In this document: positions 25,990-34,693 of the stretch, one piece after another
How positions within the stretch are numbered: position 1 is the stretch's first letter
Layout: each line of letters opens with the position of its first letter
Source: Hellea sp965224755
GTDB taxonomy: Bacteria; Pseudomonadota; Alphaproteobacteria; Caulobacterales; Maricaulaceae
Assembly: GCA_965224755.1 (NCBI GenBank)
Contig: OZ245061.1
Span: 2,418,001 to 2,482,000 of the forward strand
Reading direction: 5' to 3'
Length of the DNA stretch: 64,000 nucleotides
Translations under genes and position numbers: made by a program
The notes under the pieces: model-generated
What the model was told of the DNA's origin: nothing
The model's database searches: none
Seen by the model: only the letters and a program-made list of their open reading frames with translations

Positions 25990-26987
25990 GACCGCCCGAA
26001 TTTTGGAACCACCGTCACGGCCGGGACGCAGCTCCGATGATACGCACGATATTATCACCCTTAAGCTGGATTTACGGCTGGGCCACAGCGCGGCGGATCA
26101 AAACCACGCAGAGCTATGATGTTGGCATTCCGGTGATTTGCGTGGGCAACGCCACGATGGGCGGGACGGGCAAAACGCCTGTCGCGATTTACCTGCTTAA
26201 AAGCTTTCGGCGTTTGGGGATTGAAGCTGTTGGCCTGACCCGCGGCTATGGCGGTCTTGAGAAAGGCCCGATGCCCGTGCAGAAGAAACATACGGCGGTA
26301 GATGTTGGAGATGAACCCTTACTCCTCGCCCGTCACGCACCCGTTTGGGTCAGCGCAGGCCGCGATGATGGCGCCCGCGCCGCCCGTAGTCACGGGGCCA
26401 CAGTCATCGTCATGGATGACGGGCATCAAAACCCGCAGCTTGAAAAAACATTATCATTGCTCGTTGTCGACGCCGAAACCGGATTTGGCAATGGCTGCGT
26501 TTTCCCGGCAGGGCCACTCCGCGAAAAACTAGCCCCCTCGCTTGACCGCGCCGATGCGATTATCTTGATGAAACCCTCGCCCGATTATGAAATAGATGAG
26601 CATTTGGCTGAACAGCTAAAAGGGAAAATAGTTATCCCCGCCTATCTTGCACCGAGCAACCCTCCGCCCAAGGGCAAGCTTTATGCTTTTGCCGGGATTG
26701 GCCGCCCGAATAAATTCTTCGATAGCCTGCGCCGCCACGGCGGGGATATTGTCGAAGAAGTGCCTTATGCCGACCATTATAAATATAAAGACGAGGATAT
26801 TGAGAGCCTGTTCATGCTTGCCGGAGAATATGAGGCCAGCCTGATTACGACTGAAAAAGATTATGTTCGCCTGCCTAAAGGTTACCGCAAGGGCGTGCAT
26901 GCTTGGCCCGTCTCCGTGATGTTCGAAGACGAATTGACCCTACGCCGCTTGCTCCACCCGATTATTGAGCGCACCAAGACATCGTGA
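25986..26987 (+). CDS. lpxK: Tetraacyldisaccharide 4'-kinase LpxK
   Basis: ATP-dependent kinase that phosphorylates the 4' position of the lipid A disaccharide at the inner membrane. The 333-residue protein has an N-terminal membrane-associated segment (IRTILSPLSWIYGWATAR), the P-loop GNATMGGTGKTPVAI (about residues 57-71), RGYGGLEKGP, MDDGHQNPQLEKTLSLLVVD and ITTEKDYVRLP. The ATG at 25986 overlaps the waaA stop; an internal Met (MIRTILS) is an alternative. It is followed by an overlapping lpxL-like gene. Confidence 0.96.
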   Translation: MRPPEFWNHRHGRDAAPMIRTILSPLSWIYGWATARRIKTTQSYDVGIPVICVGNATMGGTGKTPVAIYLLKSFRRLGIEAVGLTRGYGGLEKGPMPVQKKHTAVDVGDEPLLLARHAPVWVSAGRDDGARAARSHGATVIVMDDGHQNPQLEKTLSLLVVDAETGFGNGCVFPAGPLREKLAPSLDRADAIILMKPSPDYEIDEHLAEQLKGKIVIPAYLAPSNPPPKGKLYAFAGIGRPNKFFDSLRRHGGDIVEEVPYADHYKYKDEDIESLFMLAGEYEASLITTEKDYVRLPKGYRKGVHAWPVSVMFEDELTLRRLLHPIIERTKTS

Positions 26988-27889
26988 ACAGCACTAGAAA
27001 GAAAATTGTATGGCGGCTGGAAGCCCTCGCCTATGATCTCATTTGCGGGTTTATGCGCCTGTTCCCATTTGACTGGATATCGGGCTTTGGCAGCAAGGTT
27101 TTACGCCTTATCGGCCCGATGACGAGCAAACATAAAGTCGCGCGCGCAGGCATGACCCTCGCCTTTCCCGAAAAATCTGACGCCGAGATCAATCAGCTCC
27201 TCAAAGACATGTGGGACAATCTCGGACGCACCTTTGCCGAATTTCCGATCATGCACCGCCTCAAGGCTTTTGAGGATAATTCGCGTATAACCATTAAAGG
27301 ATTAGAGCTTTTGGAAGCCAATGCCCCGGCCATTTTGGTCGGGGGGCATTTTGCAAATTGGGAGGTTTTGGGGCTCACCCTTACCCAGTCAACCACGCCG
27401 TTTCGGATTACCTATCGCCGGATTAACAACCCTTATATTGACGCCCGTGTGCGGGAAGAACGCGAGGCTTATGGCACAAAATTTCTTGTACAAAAATCTA
27501 CTCACCGCGGCGGCCGCGAATTATTTGAAGCCCTGAGAAATGGCGAGAGCATTGGTATTATGAACGATCAAAAATTCGGGACAGGGCTGTCTATCCCGTT
27601 TTTTGGCCACAATGCCATGACGGCACAAGGCGCAACGCGGCTGGCCCTAAAAACAGGCCGTCCGCTTTTGCCGATGAGCGTCACCCGAAATGGGCCTCAT
27701 TTTACGGCAACATTTTATGAACCTATTAAACTGGAGAAAACCGGAGATCGCGACATAGATGTGCGCGAGGGGGTGACCCAAGTTACAAAGTTTATCGAAG
27801 ACCGCATCCGCGAAAACCCTGCGCAGTGGTTTTGGGTGCATAGAAGGTGGCCAAATGAGGTTTATGAGAAGGATAAATCAGATGACTAA
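26984..27889 (+). CDS. Lipid A biosynthesis acyltransferase (LpxL/HtrB-like)
   Basis: Inner-membrane acyltransferase of 301 residues that adds a secondary acyl chain to Kdo-lipid A. The catalytic HxxxxE motif is HFANWE (about residues 116-121 in VGGHFANWEVLGL), followed by FRITYRRINNPYID, NDQKFGTGLSIPFFG and WFWVHRRWPNE. The GTG start overlaps the lpxK stop (GTGA). It completes the lipid A/Kdo operon. Which acyl chain and position it handles cannot be read from sequence. Confidence 0.93.
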   Translation: MNSTRKKIVWRLEALAYDLICGFMRLFPFDWISGFGSKVLRLIGPMTSKHKVARAGMTLAFPEKSDAEINQLLKDMWDNLGRTFAEFPIMHRLKAFEDNSRITIKGLELLEANAPAILVGGHFANWEVLGLTLTQSTTPFRITYRRINNPYIDARVREEREAYGTKFLVQKSTHRGGRELFEALRNGESIGIMNDQKFGTGLSIPFFGHNAMTAQGATRLALKTGRPLLPMSVTRNGPHFTATFYEPIKLEKTGDRDIDVREGVTQVTKFIEDRIRENPAQWFWVHRRWPNEVYEKDKSDD

Positions 27890-28313
27890 CCGCATTATTA
27901 TTTTATTGAGTTTTATGGTCTTGGCGGCTTGCCAACCCGCAAAAACGGATCACTTTAAAGCTAACCCCCTCATTTCCGATTATGCCGCCGCCTTCAATGC
28001 AAGGAATTTGGGCGCTATGGAGGCATTGATGCATCCGAATATCCAATGGCTAAGCATTAACGGCGCGGAGATCAGCATTGTGACTGACGGCAAACAGGCT
28101 CTGGTGGATGAACTGACAGGTTATTTCGCAAGCAAACCAACATCAGCCAGTGCGCTGGCGAATTGGACACAGAGCGGAAAATATATCGGCGTCACCGAAA
28201 CTTCGTCATGGCACGGCAAAGACGGGCAGACAAAGTCACAAAGCTCTTTGTCGATTTATGAACTTGAAGACGGACTTATCCGGCGAGTCTGGTATTACCC
28301 TGAACAAAAATAG
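27882..28313 (+). CDS. Lipoprotein with NTF2/SnoaL-like fold
   Basis: Protein of 143 residues from ATG 27882, which has AAGGA at good spacing. The signal MTNRIIILLSFMVLAAC ends in a lipobox (LAAC), so the mature protein is lipid-anchored. The rest resembles SnoaL/NTF2-like folds (DYAAAFNARNLGAMEALMHPNIQWLSING ... EDGLIRRVWYYPE). Such domains bind small hydrophobic molecules or act as enzymes; no function is assigned. It overlaps the end of the lpxL-like gene by 8 nt and converges with the chorismate mutase gene. Confidence 0.8.
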   Translation: MTNRIIILLSFMVLAACQPAKTDHFKANPLISDYAAAFNARNLGAMEALMHPNIQWLSINGAEISIVTDGKQALVDELTGYFASKPTSASALANWTQSGKYIGVTETSSWHGKDGQTKSQSSLSIYELEDGLIRRVWYYPEQK

Positions 28314-28634
28314 CTAAGCGCTTTTTTTATTGGCCGCGCGCTGGCCGTCCCATTCACCAAATTCAAAGGCGATGCAGCGCTCTATCAGCTTTCGCCAGAC
28401 AGGCTCGGCTATGTTTTCAGACAGGCCTTGTTTGCGCGCTTCGGCGAGCACTTTGGCCACGACCTCTTCGATACGGGCCTCATCATGCACGGCTTCGCGG
28501 CTGCCTTTGATACGCGCCGCAGCTGTCATATAAGCTTGGCGGCGCACCAAAAGCGCAACCAGTTCACGGTCAAGCGCGTCCACGCCTTCGCGGACATCTG
28601 CCATAGTCTTGCATTTATTCGGGTCTATCGGCAC
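28314..28634 (-). CDS. Chorismate mutase (AroQ class)
   Basis: Small all-helical enzyme of 106 residues converting chorismate to prephenate for phenylalanine and tyrosine synthesis. It shows the AroQ pattern DVREGVDALDRELVALLVRRQAYMTAAARIKG, with the substrate-binding Arg and Lys, and a C-terminal EPVWRKLIERCIAFE helix. No signal peptide, so cytosolic. It overlaps the 3' end of the M23 peptidase gene by 20 nt and lies downstream in the same minus-strand run. Confidence 0.92.
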   Translation of the reverse strand: MPIDPNKCKTMADVREGVDALDRELVALLVRRQAYMTAAARIKGSREAVHDEARIEEVVAKVLAEARKQGLSENIAEPVWRKLIERCIAFEFGEWDGQRAANKKSA

Positions 28635-29565
28635 TTGGCCACTCCGTCAGTAATTCAGGGTCAAGGTTACGGTTGCGCCATTTCAAACGCCAGCACAAAT
28701 GCGGCCCAGTAGAGCGGCCTTTTGACCCAACCGTGGCGATCTGATCTCCGCGTTTTACGTGCTGTCCCGGCTCCGCCAAAATGCTGTCTGTATGTAGATA
28801 CATCGAAATCAAGCCCTGCCCGTGATCGAGCAACACCATCGCGCCCTCAAAATAAAGATCATCATCAGCAAGGCTGATAATCCCGTCAGCGGGCGCATAG
28901 ATCGGGGTGCCAATAGGCGCGGCAATATCAACGCCGTAATGCGGGCGTTTAGCTTCGCCGTTGAGAATACGCTGCGCCCCAAATGGCGAGGTCTTTTTGA
29001 ATGTCTTGAGCGGATAGGTAAAACCGTCTTTAAAGCCCATATCCGTAGCGCGAGAGGCAAAGCCGGTCTTCTTGCGCGCAGATGAAGCCCGGATATGTTT
29101 AAGCTGGGCAGGGGTAAAGGTCGAGACTTGCGAAGGCGGCAGGCCGTCAATGCGCGAAACGGCATATTCGCGAGGCTTTATATCAAAACTAACGCGATCA
29201 CCTGCAACTTCGACAAAGTTCTGTGTTTCGTCGCGGTCAAAGCCGATAATAATACGCCCGCTTTCATCTGCGCTCTCAAAGTAAAAATCTTTCTCCGACC
29301 GCGCGACTTTAACTTTGGCGTTTGGGGTCGTTTGGCACAAAACCGCGCCGCCTTGTTGGGTTACGCCTGTGCAGGAAATAGGAACCGGGCCTGTAGCGGG
29401 CGACGGAATGCGAATATGAGGCTGCAATGTAATCATGTCCTCATCAACAGGGGCCGATGTGTCTAATGATATTTCAACATCTGTTTGCACGGTTTGTGTG
29501 TCCTGAGCGCAGGCCGAGAGCGGCAAGGTAAGCGCCAGCAAAGCTCCGGCAACCCACCGCATCAT
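28615..29565 (-). CDS. M23-family metallopeptidase (LytM-like), exported lipoprotein
   Basis: Cell-wall endopeptidase-like protein of 316 residues with a signal ending in LPLSAC (lipobox-like), a middle region of unknown fold and a C-terminal M23/LytM domain. Zinc-site residues are seen in HYGVDIAAPIGTPIYAP (H and D) and the catalytic-His region in MYLHTDS. The final motif, normally HxH, reads GPHLCW here, with Cys in place of the last zinc-binding His. Whether Cys serves as ligand or the domain is a non-enzymatic regulator cannot be decided. Its start overlaps the DUF2093 gene by 4 nt. Confidence 0.9.
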   Translation of the reverse strand: MMRWVAGALLALTLPLSACAQDTQTVQTDVEISLDTSAPVDEDMITLQPHIRIPSPATGPVPISCTGVTQQGGAVLCQTTPNAKVKVARSEKDFYFESADESGRIIIGFDRDETQNFVEVAGDRVSFDIKPREYAVSRIDGLPPSQVSTFTPAQLKHIRASSARKKTGFASRATDMGFKDGFTYPLKTFKKTSPFGAQRILNGEAKRPHYGVDIAAPIGTPIYAPADGIISLADDDLYFEGAMVLLDHGQGLISMYLHTDSILAEPGQHVKRGDQIATVGSKGRSTGPHLCWRLKWRNRNLDPELLTEWPSADRPE

Positions 29566-29771
29566 ACATTCGCCTTTTTAAAGGCCACGAGACTTGCCGC
29601 TGCGTCCTTATAGGCTTCTTGGCGATCTTCATTCCAATAGCGCAGCATTTCGAGCGGGATTTTATCGCCTGTGGCGGCGCAGGTCACATAGGCCCCGCCT
29701 TCCATAATGGTGTAATCGGAAGCGCCGTAATGGATGATAGCTTCGCCCGTGCCTTGAAAAAATGAGTTCAT
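29562..29771 (-). CDS. DUF2093 domain protein
   Basis: Small protein of 69 residues matching DUF2093, a family largely confined to alphaproteobacteria. The recognisable core is GEAIIHYGASDYTIMEGGAYVTCAATGDKIPLEMLRYWN, followed by RQEAYKDAAASL. The cysteine in the middle may be part of a degenerate zinc-ribbon-like turn. It sits between xseA and the M23 gene, an arrangement that I recall from related genomes. Function unknown. Confidence 0.85.
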   Translation of the reverse strand: MNSFFQGTGEAIIHYGASDYTIMEGGAYVTCAATGDKIPLEMLRYWNEDRQEAYKDAAASLVAFKKANV

Positions 29772-29780
29772 TCTATTTAC

Positions 29781-29899
29781 CTGTCATTCCGGGGCTTCGC
29801 AGAAGAACCCGGAAGTTCGAGAATTTGTAAGCCATTGCTATTGCTGTCCATAACCTCTCGGCCTTCCGGGTTCAAGCTGTGCTTGCCCCGGAATGACAG
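29781..29899. repeat. Palindromic intergenic repeat (CTGTCATTCCGGGGC type)
   Basis: Outer arms 29781-29795 and 29885-29899 are perfect 15-bp inverted repeats. Inner arms GAACCCGGAAG (29805-29815) and CTTCCGGGTTC (29863-29873) are also perfect. The whole can fold as one long interrupted hairpin in the xseA-DUF2093 spacer. Repeats with TGTCATTCCGGGGC ends are common mobile palindromes of proteobacteria. Confidence 0.85.
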
Positions 29900-29906
29900 T
29901 TAGAAT

Positions 29907-31307
29907 TTAAAACAAATCACCTTGCGGCGTCGCTGGTTTTGACTTGGCTCTCGCTGGCTTGGCCTTCTTCTTCGCCGTCTTCCCGTCAATCACCGCTTTG
30001 CGCGATCCGTCGGCAAATGTCAGCGTCACGCCCTCGCCCGCTTTGAGCTTGTCTTTGCTCCGCACAACGTCGCCTGCGCCCGTCTGCACCAAGGCATAGC
30101 CGCGCTCCAGTACGCCTTGATAGCTGTAAGCATCTAGCAGCTTGCCTGCCCGCGCCAACCGATCTTGCTGGTGTTCCAATCTGCGCTCAATGGCGTGTTT
30201 GGCCGCGCGCGAGAGGCCTATCAAGCGCTCACCTTCGCGGTCTGCTTGCCGTTTTATCTGCTCGGGCCGTAGGCGCGCCGCCGCAAGAGCTAATTTCTGC
30301 CGCAAGGGTTCAAACAATCGTAAAGGCCTTGGCAATCTTGCGACCGCCAAATCCAGCCTTTGTTGCGGCGCCGCAAGCACGCCGTCCAGCCTTGGCAACC
30401 GCGCCGCCGAAAGCGCGGTCTTTTTCTCGTTGACATTACGGCGCAGGCCGCGCGAGAGCCGCAGCCCGTAATCGGCGACCGTTTCCAGATAATCCTCACG
30501 CACAGGCACGGCGACTTCGGCGGCCCCTGTCGGGGTCGGGGCGCGGTAATCGGCGGCATAATCAATCAACGTCCAATCGGTTTCATGACCTACAGCCGAG
30601 ATCAGCGGGATTTTGGAATTGGCCGCCGCGCGGATAACGGCTTCCTCGTTAAAACACCAGAGGTCTTCCATCGAGCCGCCGCCGCGCGCCACAATAAGCA
30701 CATCCGGCCTTGGAAAACCTTCCCCGTGATTAAAGCCTGTAATCGCCGCCGCAATCTGCTCCGCCGCCTTATCGCCCTGCACCAGCACAGGCCAAACCAG
30801 CACATGGCTCGGAAAACGGTCTTCGATACGGTGCAAAATATCGCGAATGACAGAACCTGTCGGCGATGTGACCACGCCAATGGTCTTGGGCATAAAGGGC
30901 AAATCAACCTTGCGTGCCGCGTCAAACAGGCCTTCTGCGCCGAGCATTTTCTTGCGCTTTTCAAACAAAGCCATGAGCGCGCCCGCGCCTGCCAGTTCCA
31001 TCTTGTCAATGATAAGCTGATAATTTGACCGCCCCGGATAGGTGGATAATTTGCCCTCGCAGATAACTTCCATGCCCTCTTCGGGCTGCATAGACAGCCG
31101 CCCCATCACGCCCTTCCAGACAATAGAATTGATCACCGCCTTATCGTCTTTGATATCAAGATAACAATGGCCGGATTTGGCAATGGTAACGCGGCCAAGC
31201 TCGCCGCGCACGCGGACATGGCCAAAGGTCTCCTCGACCGTTTTCTTAAGCGAAAAGGCCAATTCAGAGACTGTGTATTCGGGGGTATTGGTTTGTGTGT
31301 CAGACAA
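29907..31307 (-). CDS. xseA: Exodeoxyribonuclease VII large subunit XseA
   Basis: Catalytic subunit of ExoVII, which degrades single-stranded DNA from both ends. The 466-residue protein has an N-terminal OB-fold (HVRVRGELGRVTIAKSGHCYLDIKDD), the central nuclease core (IGVVTSPTGSVIRDILH, DVLIVARGGGSMEDLWCFNEE, ISAVGHETDWTLID, DYRAPTPTGAAE) and a coiled-coil C-terminal part ending in a Lys/Ala-rich tail (KTAKKKAKPARAKSKPA). No xseB is seen in this window. Confidence 0.96.
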   Translation of the reverse strand: MSDTQTNTPEYTVSELAFSLKKTVEETFGHVRVRGELGRVTIAKSGHCYLDIKDDKAVINSIVWKGVMGRLSMQPEEGMEVICEGKLSTYPGRSNYQLIIDKMELAGAGALMALFEKRKKMLGAEGLFDAARKVDLPFMPKTIGVVTSPTGSVIRDILHRIEDRFPSHVLVWPVLVQGDKAAEQIAAAITGFNHGEGFPRPDVLIVARGGGSMEDLWCFNEEAVIRAAANSKIPLISAVGHETDWTLIDYAADYRAPTPTGAAEVAVPVREDYLETVADYGLRLSRGLRRNVNEKKTALSAARLPRLDGVLAAPQQRLDLAVARLPRPLRLFEPLRQKLALAAARLRPEQIKRQADREGERLIGLSRAAKHAIERRLEHQQDRLARAGKLLDAYSYQGVLERGYALVQTGAGDVVRSKDKLKAGEGVTLTFADGSRKAVIDGKTAKKKAKPARAKSKPATPQGDLF

Positions 31308-31374
31308 GCGATTCTTCCTTGGATTTAAGAGGTCTTATAGCTTATTAGCAGGTTTATAAAATAACATTATTTCT

Positions 31375-31508
31375 CCTTCTCCCCGAGGGAGAAGGTGCCG
31401 CGTAGCGGCGGATGAGGGGCGACGAAAAATAATATGCGGTTACCTTATCGTATTTTATGTTTCTGACCCTCACCCGCCCTTCGGGCACCCTCTCCCTCAG
31501 GGAGAGGG
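31375..31508. repeat. Pair of inverted palindromic repeats upstream of purD
   Basis: A unit at 31375-31419 (CCTTCTCCCCGAGGGAGAAG start) and an inverted unit at 31467-31508 (ending CTCCCTCAGGGAGAGGG) are clearly related. Each is itself palindromic, with stems around GAGGG and GCCC...GGGC. It resembles the dispersed repeats with CCCTCTCCCTGAGGGAGAGGG-like cores found in many proteobacteria. The right unit ends 14 nt before the purD start. Confidence 0.85.
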
Positions 31509-31522
31509 ATTTGGAGATTAAA

Positions 31523-32803
31523 ATGAAAGTTCTTCTTATAGGCTCAGGCGGGCGCGAACATGCGCTGGCGTGGAAATTGGCACAAAGCCCGCTCGTCACG
31601 GAGTTGGTCTGCGCACCGGGTAATGCGGGCATTGCCGAAGTTGCTTCAATCGTGCCTGTCGCTGCCGATGATATAATTGGCATTCTTGGCCTCGTACAGC
31701 GCGATGAATATGATTTCGTCGTCGTCGGCCCAGAGCAACCTCTGGCACTGGGCCTCGTCGATGCCTTGCAGGATATCGGCGTCAAAACCTTTGGCCCGAG
31801 CCAGGCCGCCGCGCAGCTCGAGAGCTCCAAATCCTTCACCAAAGACCTGTGCACGCGCTATAATATCCCGACGGCCAGCTACGGCGTTTTCACTGACCTC
31901 AAAAAAGCCAAAGCTTTTCTCAAAACCATGAAGCCACCTTATGTACTCAAAGCTGACGGCCTTGCGGCTGGTAAGGGCGTTGTCCTGCCCGAAACGCGCA
32001 AAGAGGCCGAAAAAGAGCTTGCAGAATTTTTCTCGGGTAAATTCGGCGAAGCCTCAGCCAAAGTCGTGATTGAAGAATTTATGACGGGTCAGGAAGTCAG
32101 TTTCTTCGCCATATCCGACGGCAAAACGGCCTTGCCCTTTAGGGCCGCGCAAGACCACAAACGCGCTTTTGACGGCGATAAAGGGCCTAATACGGGCGGC
32201 ATGGGGGCTTATTCTCCCGCCCCTGTTTTTGACGACGCGGCGCTAAAAACCGTGATGGAAAAAATCATCCAGCCGACGATTTACGGCATGGCAAAAGACG
32301 GCCATCCTTTTGTTGGTGTGCTTTTTGCCGGGCTGATGATGACAAAGGAAGGCCCGAAACTGATCGAATATAATGCCCGTTTCGGCGACCCGGAATGCCA
32401 AGTGCTGATGCGCCGCCTGCAATCCGACCTGATGGAAATATTTATCGCCGCCGAGGCGGGTAAGCTAGGCAAACTCAAAGCCCCTGCCTGGTTTGATGAC
32501 CCCACGGTCAATGTCGTGCTGGCGGCCAAAGGCTATCCCGGTTCATATAAAAAAGGCTCCGAGATTAAAGGGATTGATAAAGCCAATGCAATGGACGGCG
32601 TGGTCGTCTTTCACGCCGGCACCAAGCTAGGCGACGGCAAAATCTGCGCGGCAGGTGGACGGGTTTTAAATATCACCGCACAGGCGAGTTCTCTGGAAGA
32701 GGCCGTCGCAAAAGCGTATAAAGCCATCGACGAAGCGATAGATTGGCCGGAAGGCTTTTGCCGCCGTGATATCGCGCACCACGCGCTTACGGAGAATAAA
32801 TGA
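31523..32803 (+). CDS. purD: Phosphoribosylamine-glycine ligase PurD
   Basis: ATP-grasp enzyme joining phosphoribosylamine and glycine in purine synthesis. The 426-residue protein starts MKVLLIGSGGREHALAWKLAQ at the ATG with GGAG 6 nt upstream; the 22 extra codons of the longer frame are repeat sequence. Other hallmarks are VVGPEQPLALGLVD, YVLKADGLAAGKGVVLP, DHKRAFDGDKGPNTGGMGAYSPAP and EYNARFGDPECQ. The stop overlaps the next gene (ATGA). The leader consists of palindromic repeats. Confidence 0.97.
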   Translation: MKVLLIGSGGREHALAWKLAQSPLVTELVCAPGNAGIAEVASIVPVAADDIIGILGLVQRDEYDFVVVGPEQPLALGLVDALQDIGVKTFGPSQAAAQLESSKSFTKDLCTRYNIPTASYGVFTDLKKAKAFLKTMKPPYVLKADGLAAGKGVVLPETRKEAEKELAEFFSGKFGEASAKVVIEEFMTGQEVSFFAISDGKTALPFRAAQDHKRAFDGDKGPNTGGMGAYSPAPVFDDAALKTVMEKIIQPTIYGMAKDGHPFVGVLFAGLMMTKEGPKLIEYNARFGDPECQVLMRRLQSDLMEIFIAAEAGKLGKLKAPAWFDDPTVNVVLAAKGYPGSYKKGSEIKGIDKANAMDGVVVFHAGTKLGDGKICAAGGRVLNITAQASSLEEAVAKAYKAIDEAIDWPEGFCRRDIAHHALTENK

Positions 32804-34119
32804 TGGGATATTCGATGATGAAACATTTTCTTTTAGCAACCGCCGCACTCGCTCTAGCCGCTTCCGCCGCCGCGCATGACGATACCCATGACAGCCACAA
32901 AGACTTCACCCTAATCCATGCGGGCAAAGTTCTGGCTGTGCCGGGCAAGGCTCCTAAATCCAAGCAAACGATTATCATCCATGACGGCAAGATTGTCGGG
33001 ATTGAGGCGGGCTATATTGATGATGACGAGGCCGAGATATTGGACATGAAAAACATGTTCATTTTGCCGGGACTGATCGATAGCCATGTGCATCTGCGCG
33101 GCGAATGGAGCCCCAGCGTCCGGCTCGACGGCGTAACCAAAGAAGATGCTGACGTGGCCTATGACGCGGCGGTTAATGCCAAAACCACGCTGATGGCAGG
33201 CTTTACTGCCGTGCAAGATGTCGGCGGCCCCAAATCCATCTTTGCGCTGCGCCGCGCGATTAATGCGGGCAAAATTCCCGGGCCGCATATCCGGGCCTCC
33301 GGCCCGTCTGTCTCGATAACGGGGGGGCATGGCGACAGGCATGGCTACCGCGAGGATATTCTGGATATCTCCCCTTCAAAAACCATATGCAACGGGCCGG
33401 ATGATTGCCGCCGCGCTGTCCGCGCCGCCGTAAAATCCGGCGCAGACGTTATTAAAATCACCGCAACGGGCGGCGTTCTCTCCAACACCAATGCGGGCAC
33501 GGGTCAGCAGTTTTTTGATGACGAACTGGCAGCGATTGTCGAAGCGGCAACAAAAATGGGCCGTAAAGTCACCGCCCATGCCCATGGTAAAGACGGCATT
33601 GAAAGCGCCCTGAAAGCGGGCGTAAAATCGATTGAACACGGGACTTATTTGGACGCCGATACGGCCAAACTATTCAAGAAATATGACGCCACGCTAATCC
33701 CAACTGTTCTGGCCGGCATGACGGTTGTGGACTGGGCTGAAAACCATAATTTCCTGCCGCCAAATTCAGCAAAAAAAGCGCTCGAAGTTGGCCCGCAAAT
33801 GCAGGAGATGTTGTCCATTGCCTATGAAAACGGCGTGACTATAGCCTTTGGCACCGATACCGGCGTATCCAAACACGGCGATAATGCGCAGGAATTTATC
33901 TATATGGTCAAAGCCGGAATGAGCGAGATGGAAGCGATCAGAGCCGCAACCGTTACAGCGTCAAAACACATCGAAATGGACGGCATGATCGGCACGCTCG
34001 AAGCTGGCAAACAGGCTGACCTTATTGCAGTGGACGGTAATCCGCTCAAAGATATCAAAGAGCTTTTAGATGTCGATTTCGTGATGAAAGGCGGCGTGGT
34101 TTATAAGAGCGCCGATTAG
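32800..34119 (+). CDS. Exported amidohydrolase-family protein
   Basis: Metal-dependent hydrolase of 439 residues with a signal peptide (MKHFLLATAALALAASAAA), so probably periplasmic. The amidohydrolase metal site is complete: DSHVHL (HxH), VIKITATGG (bridging Lys), TAHAHGKDG, SIEHGTYLD and AFGTDTGVSKHG (Asp). The domain resembles Xaa-Pro dipeptidase or imidazolonepropionase-like exported amidohydrolases, many of which cleave dipeptides or N-acyl amino acids; the substrate is not known. The first ATG overlaps the purD stop; the ATG at 32818 is an alternative start. Confidence 0.9.
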   Translation: MMGYSMMKHFLLATAALALAASAAAHDDTHDSHKDFTLIHAGKVLAVPGKAPKSKQTIIIHDGKIVGIEAGYIDDDEAEILDMKNMFILPGLIDSHVHLRGEWSPSVRLDGVTKEDADVAYDAAVNAKTTLMAGFTAVQDVGGPKSIFALRRAINAGKIPGPHIRASGPSVSITGGHGDRHGYREDILDISPSKTICNGPDDCRRAVRAAVKSGADVIKITATGGVLSNTNAGTGQQFFDDELAAIVEAATKMGRKVTAHAHGKDGIESALKAGVKSIEHGTYLDADTAKLFKKYDATLIPTVLAGMTVVDWAENHNFLPPNSAKKALEVGPQMQEMLSIAYENGVTIAFGTDTGVSKHGDNAQEFIYMVKAGMSEMEAIRAATVTASKHIEMDGMIGTLEAGKQADLIAVDGNPLKDIKELLDVDFVMKGGVVYKSAD

Positions 34120-34122
34120 AGT

Positions 34123-34608
34123 TTACGGTAAAGCCTGACAGGCCGGAACCAGAATATTTTTCAAATCATTTGTCCGCATCAGCATATCTATTTCTGAATC
34201 AGGTTTAACTCTGACATTACTCCAAGCCTTCTGCGCAGCATTAACCTGCGTGCATATTGTCGGGGTGATGATACCATTATTACGTAAACTTTCGGCCCCT
34301 GCCGTTAGCCAGATGGTATTTCCGCCCATATAATAAAGATAGCTACGCTCAATCATTGTGAGTCCGGCAAGATTTTGAATCTCAAACGCATCAAGTTTAT
34401 TCAAGGCCTCATAGCAAAGCGGTAGCGCCACTTGAGCCATCGCTTTGGCGTCTGCATCTGGCAGGCCACTTATTTTCCCGGCCGCATCAGAACACGGCGT
34501 AACAGCGGCCTCCACTTGCGCTGTCACAAAAGGTGAAATCTGCGCTATTGCGAAGCAAGGAAGCCCTAAGCCCGCTAAAAAAACCAATGGCAGTGTAATA
34601 TGTCTCAT
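34123..34608 (-). CDS. Secreted hypothetical protein
   Basis: Unrecognised protein of 161 residues from ATG 34608 (AGGAGG 4 nt upstream). It has a signal peptide (MRHITLPLVFLAGLGLPCFAIAQ) and a helical mature part with four cysteines (TPCSDAA, LCYEAL, TICTQVN, PACQALP), consistent with two disulfides in the periplasm. The stop lies 4 bp from the end of the convergent amidohydrolase gene. It has no operon partner visible. No family is recognised. Confidence 0.75.
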   Translation of the reverse strand: MRHITLPLVFLAGLGLPCFAIAQISPFVTAQVEAAVTPCSDAAGKISGLPDADAKAMAQVALPLCYEALNKLDAFEIQNLAGLTMIERSYLYYMGGNTIWLTAGAESLRNNGIITPTICTQVNAAQKAWSNVRVKPDSEIDMLMRTNDLKNILVPACQALP

Positions 34609-34693
34609 GACCCCTCCTAATGAATGGCTATTATCATATACGCGTCGCAATATAAACTAAAACGCTTTTCGCATATGAGCCGCCACCTTTTTC

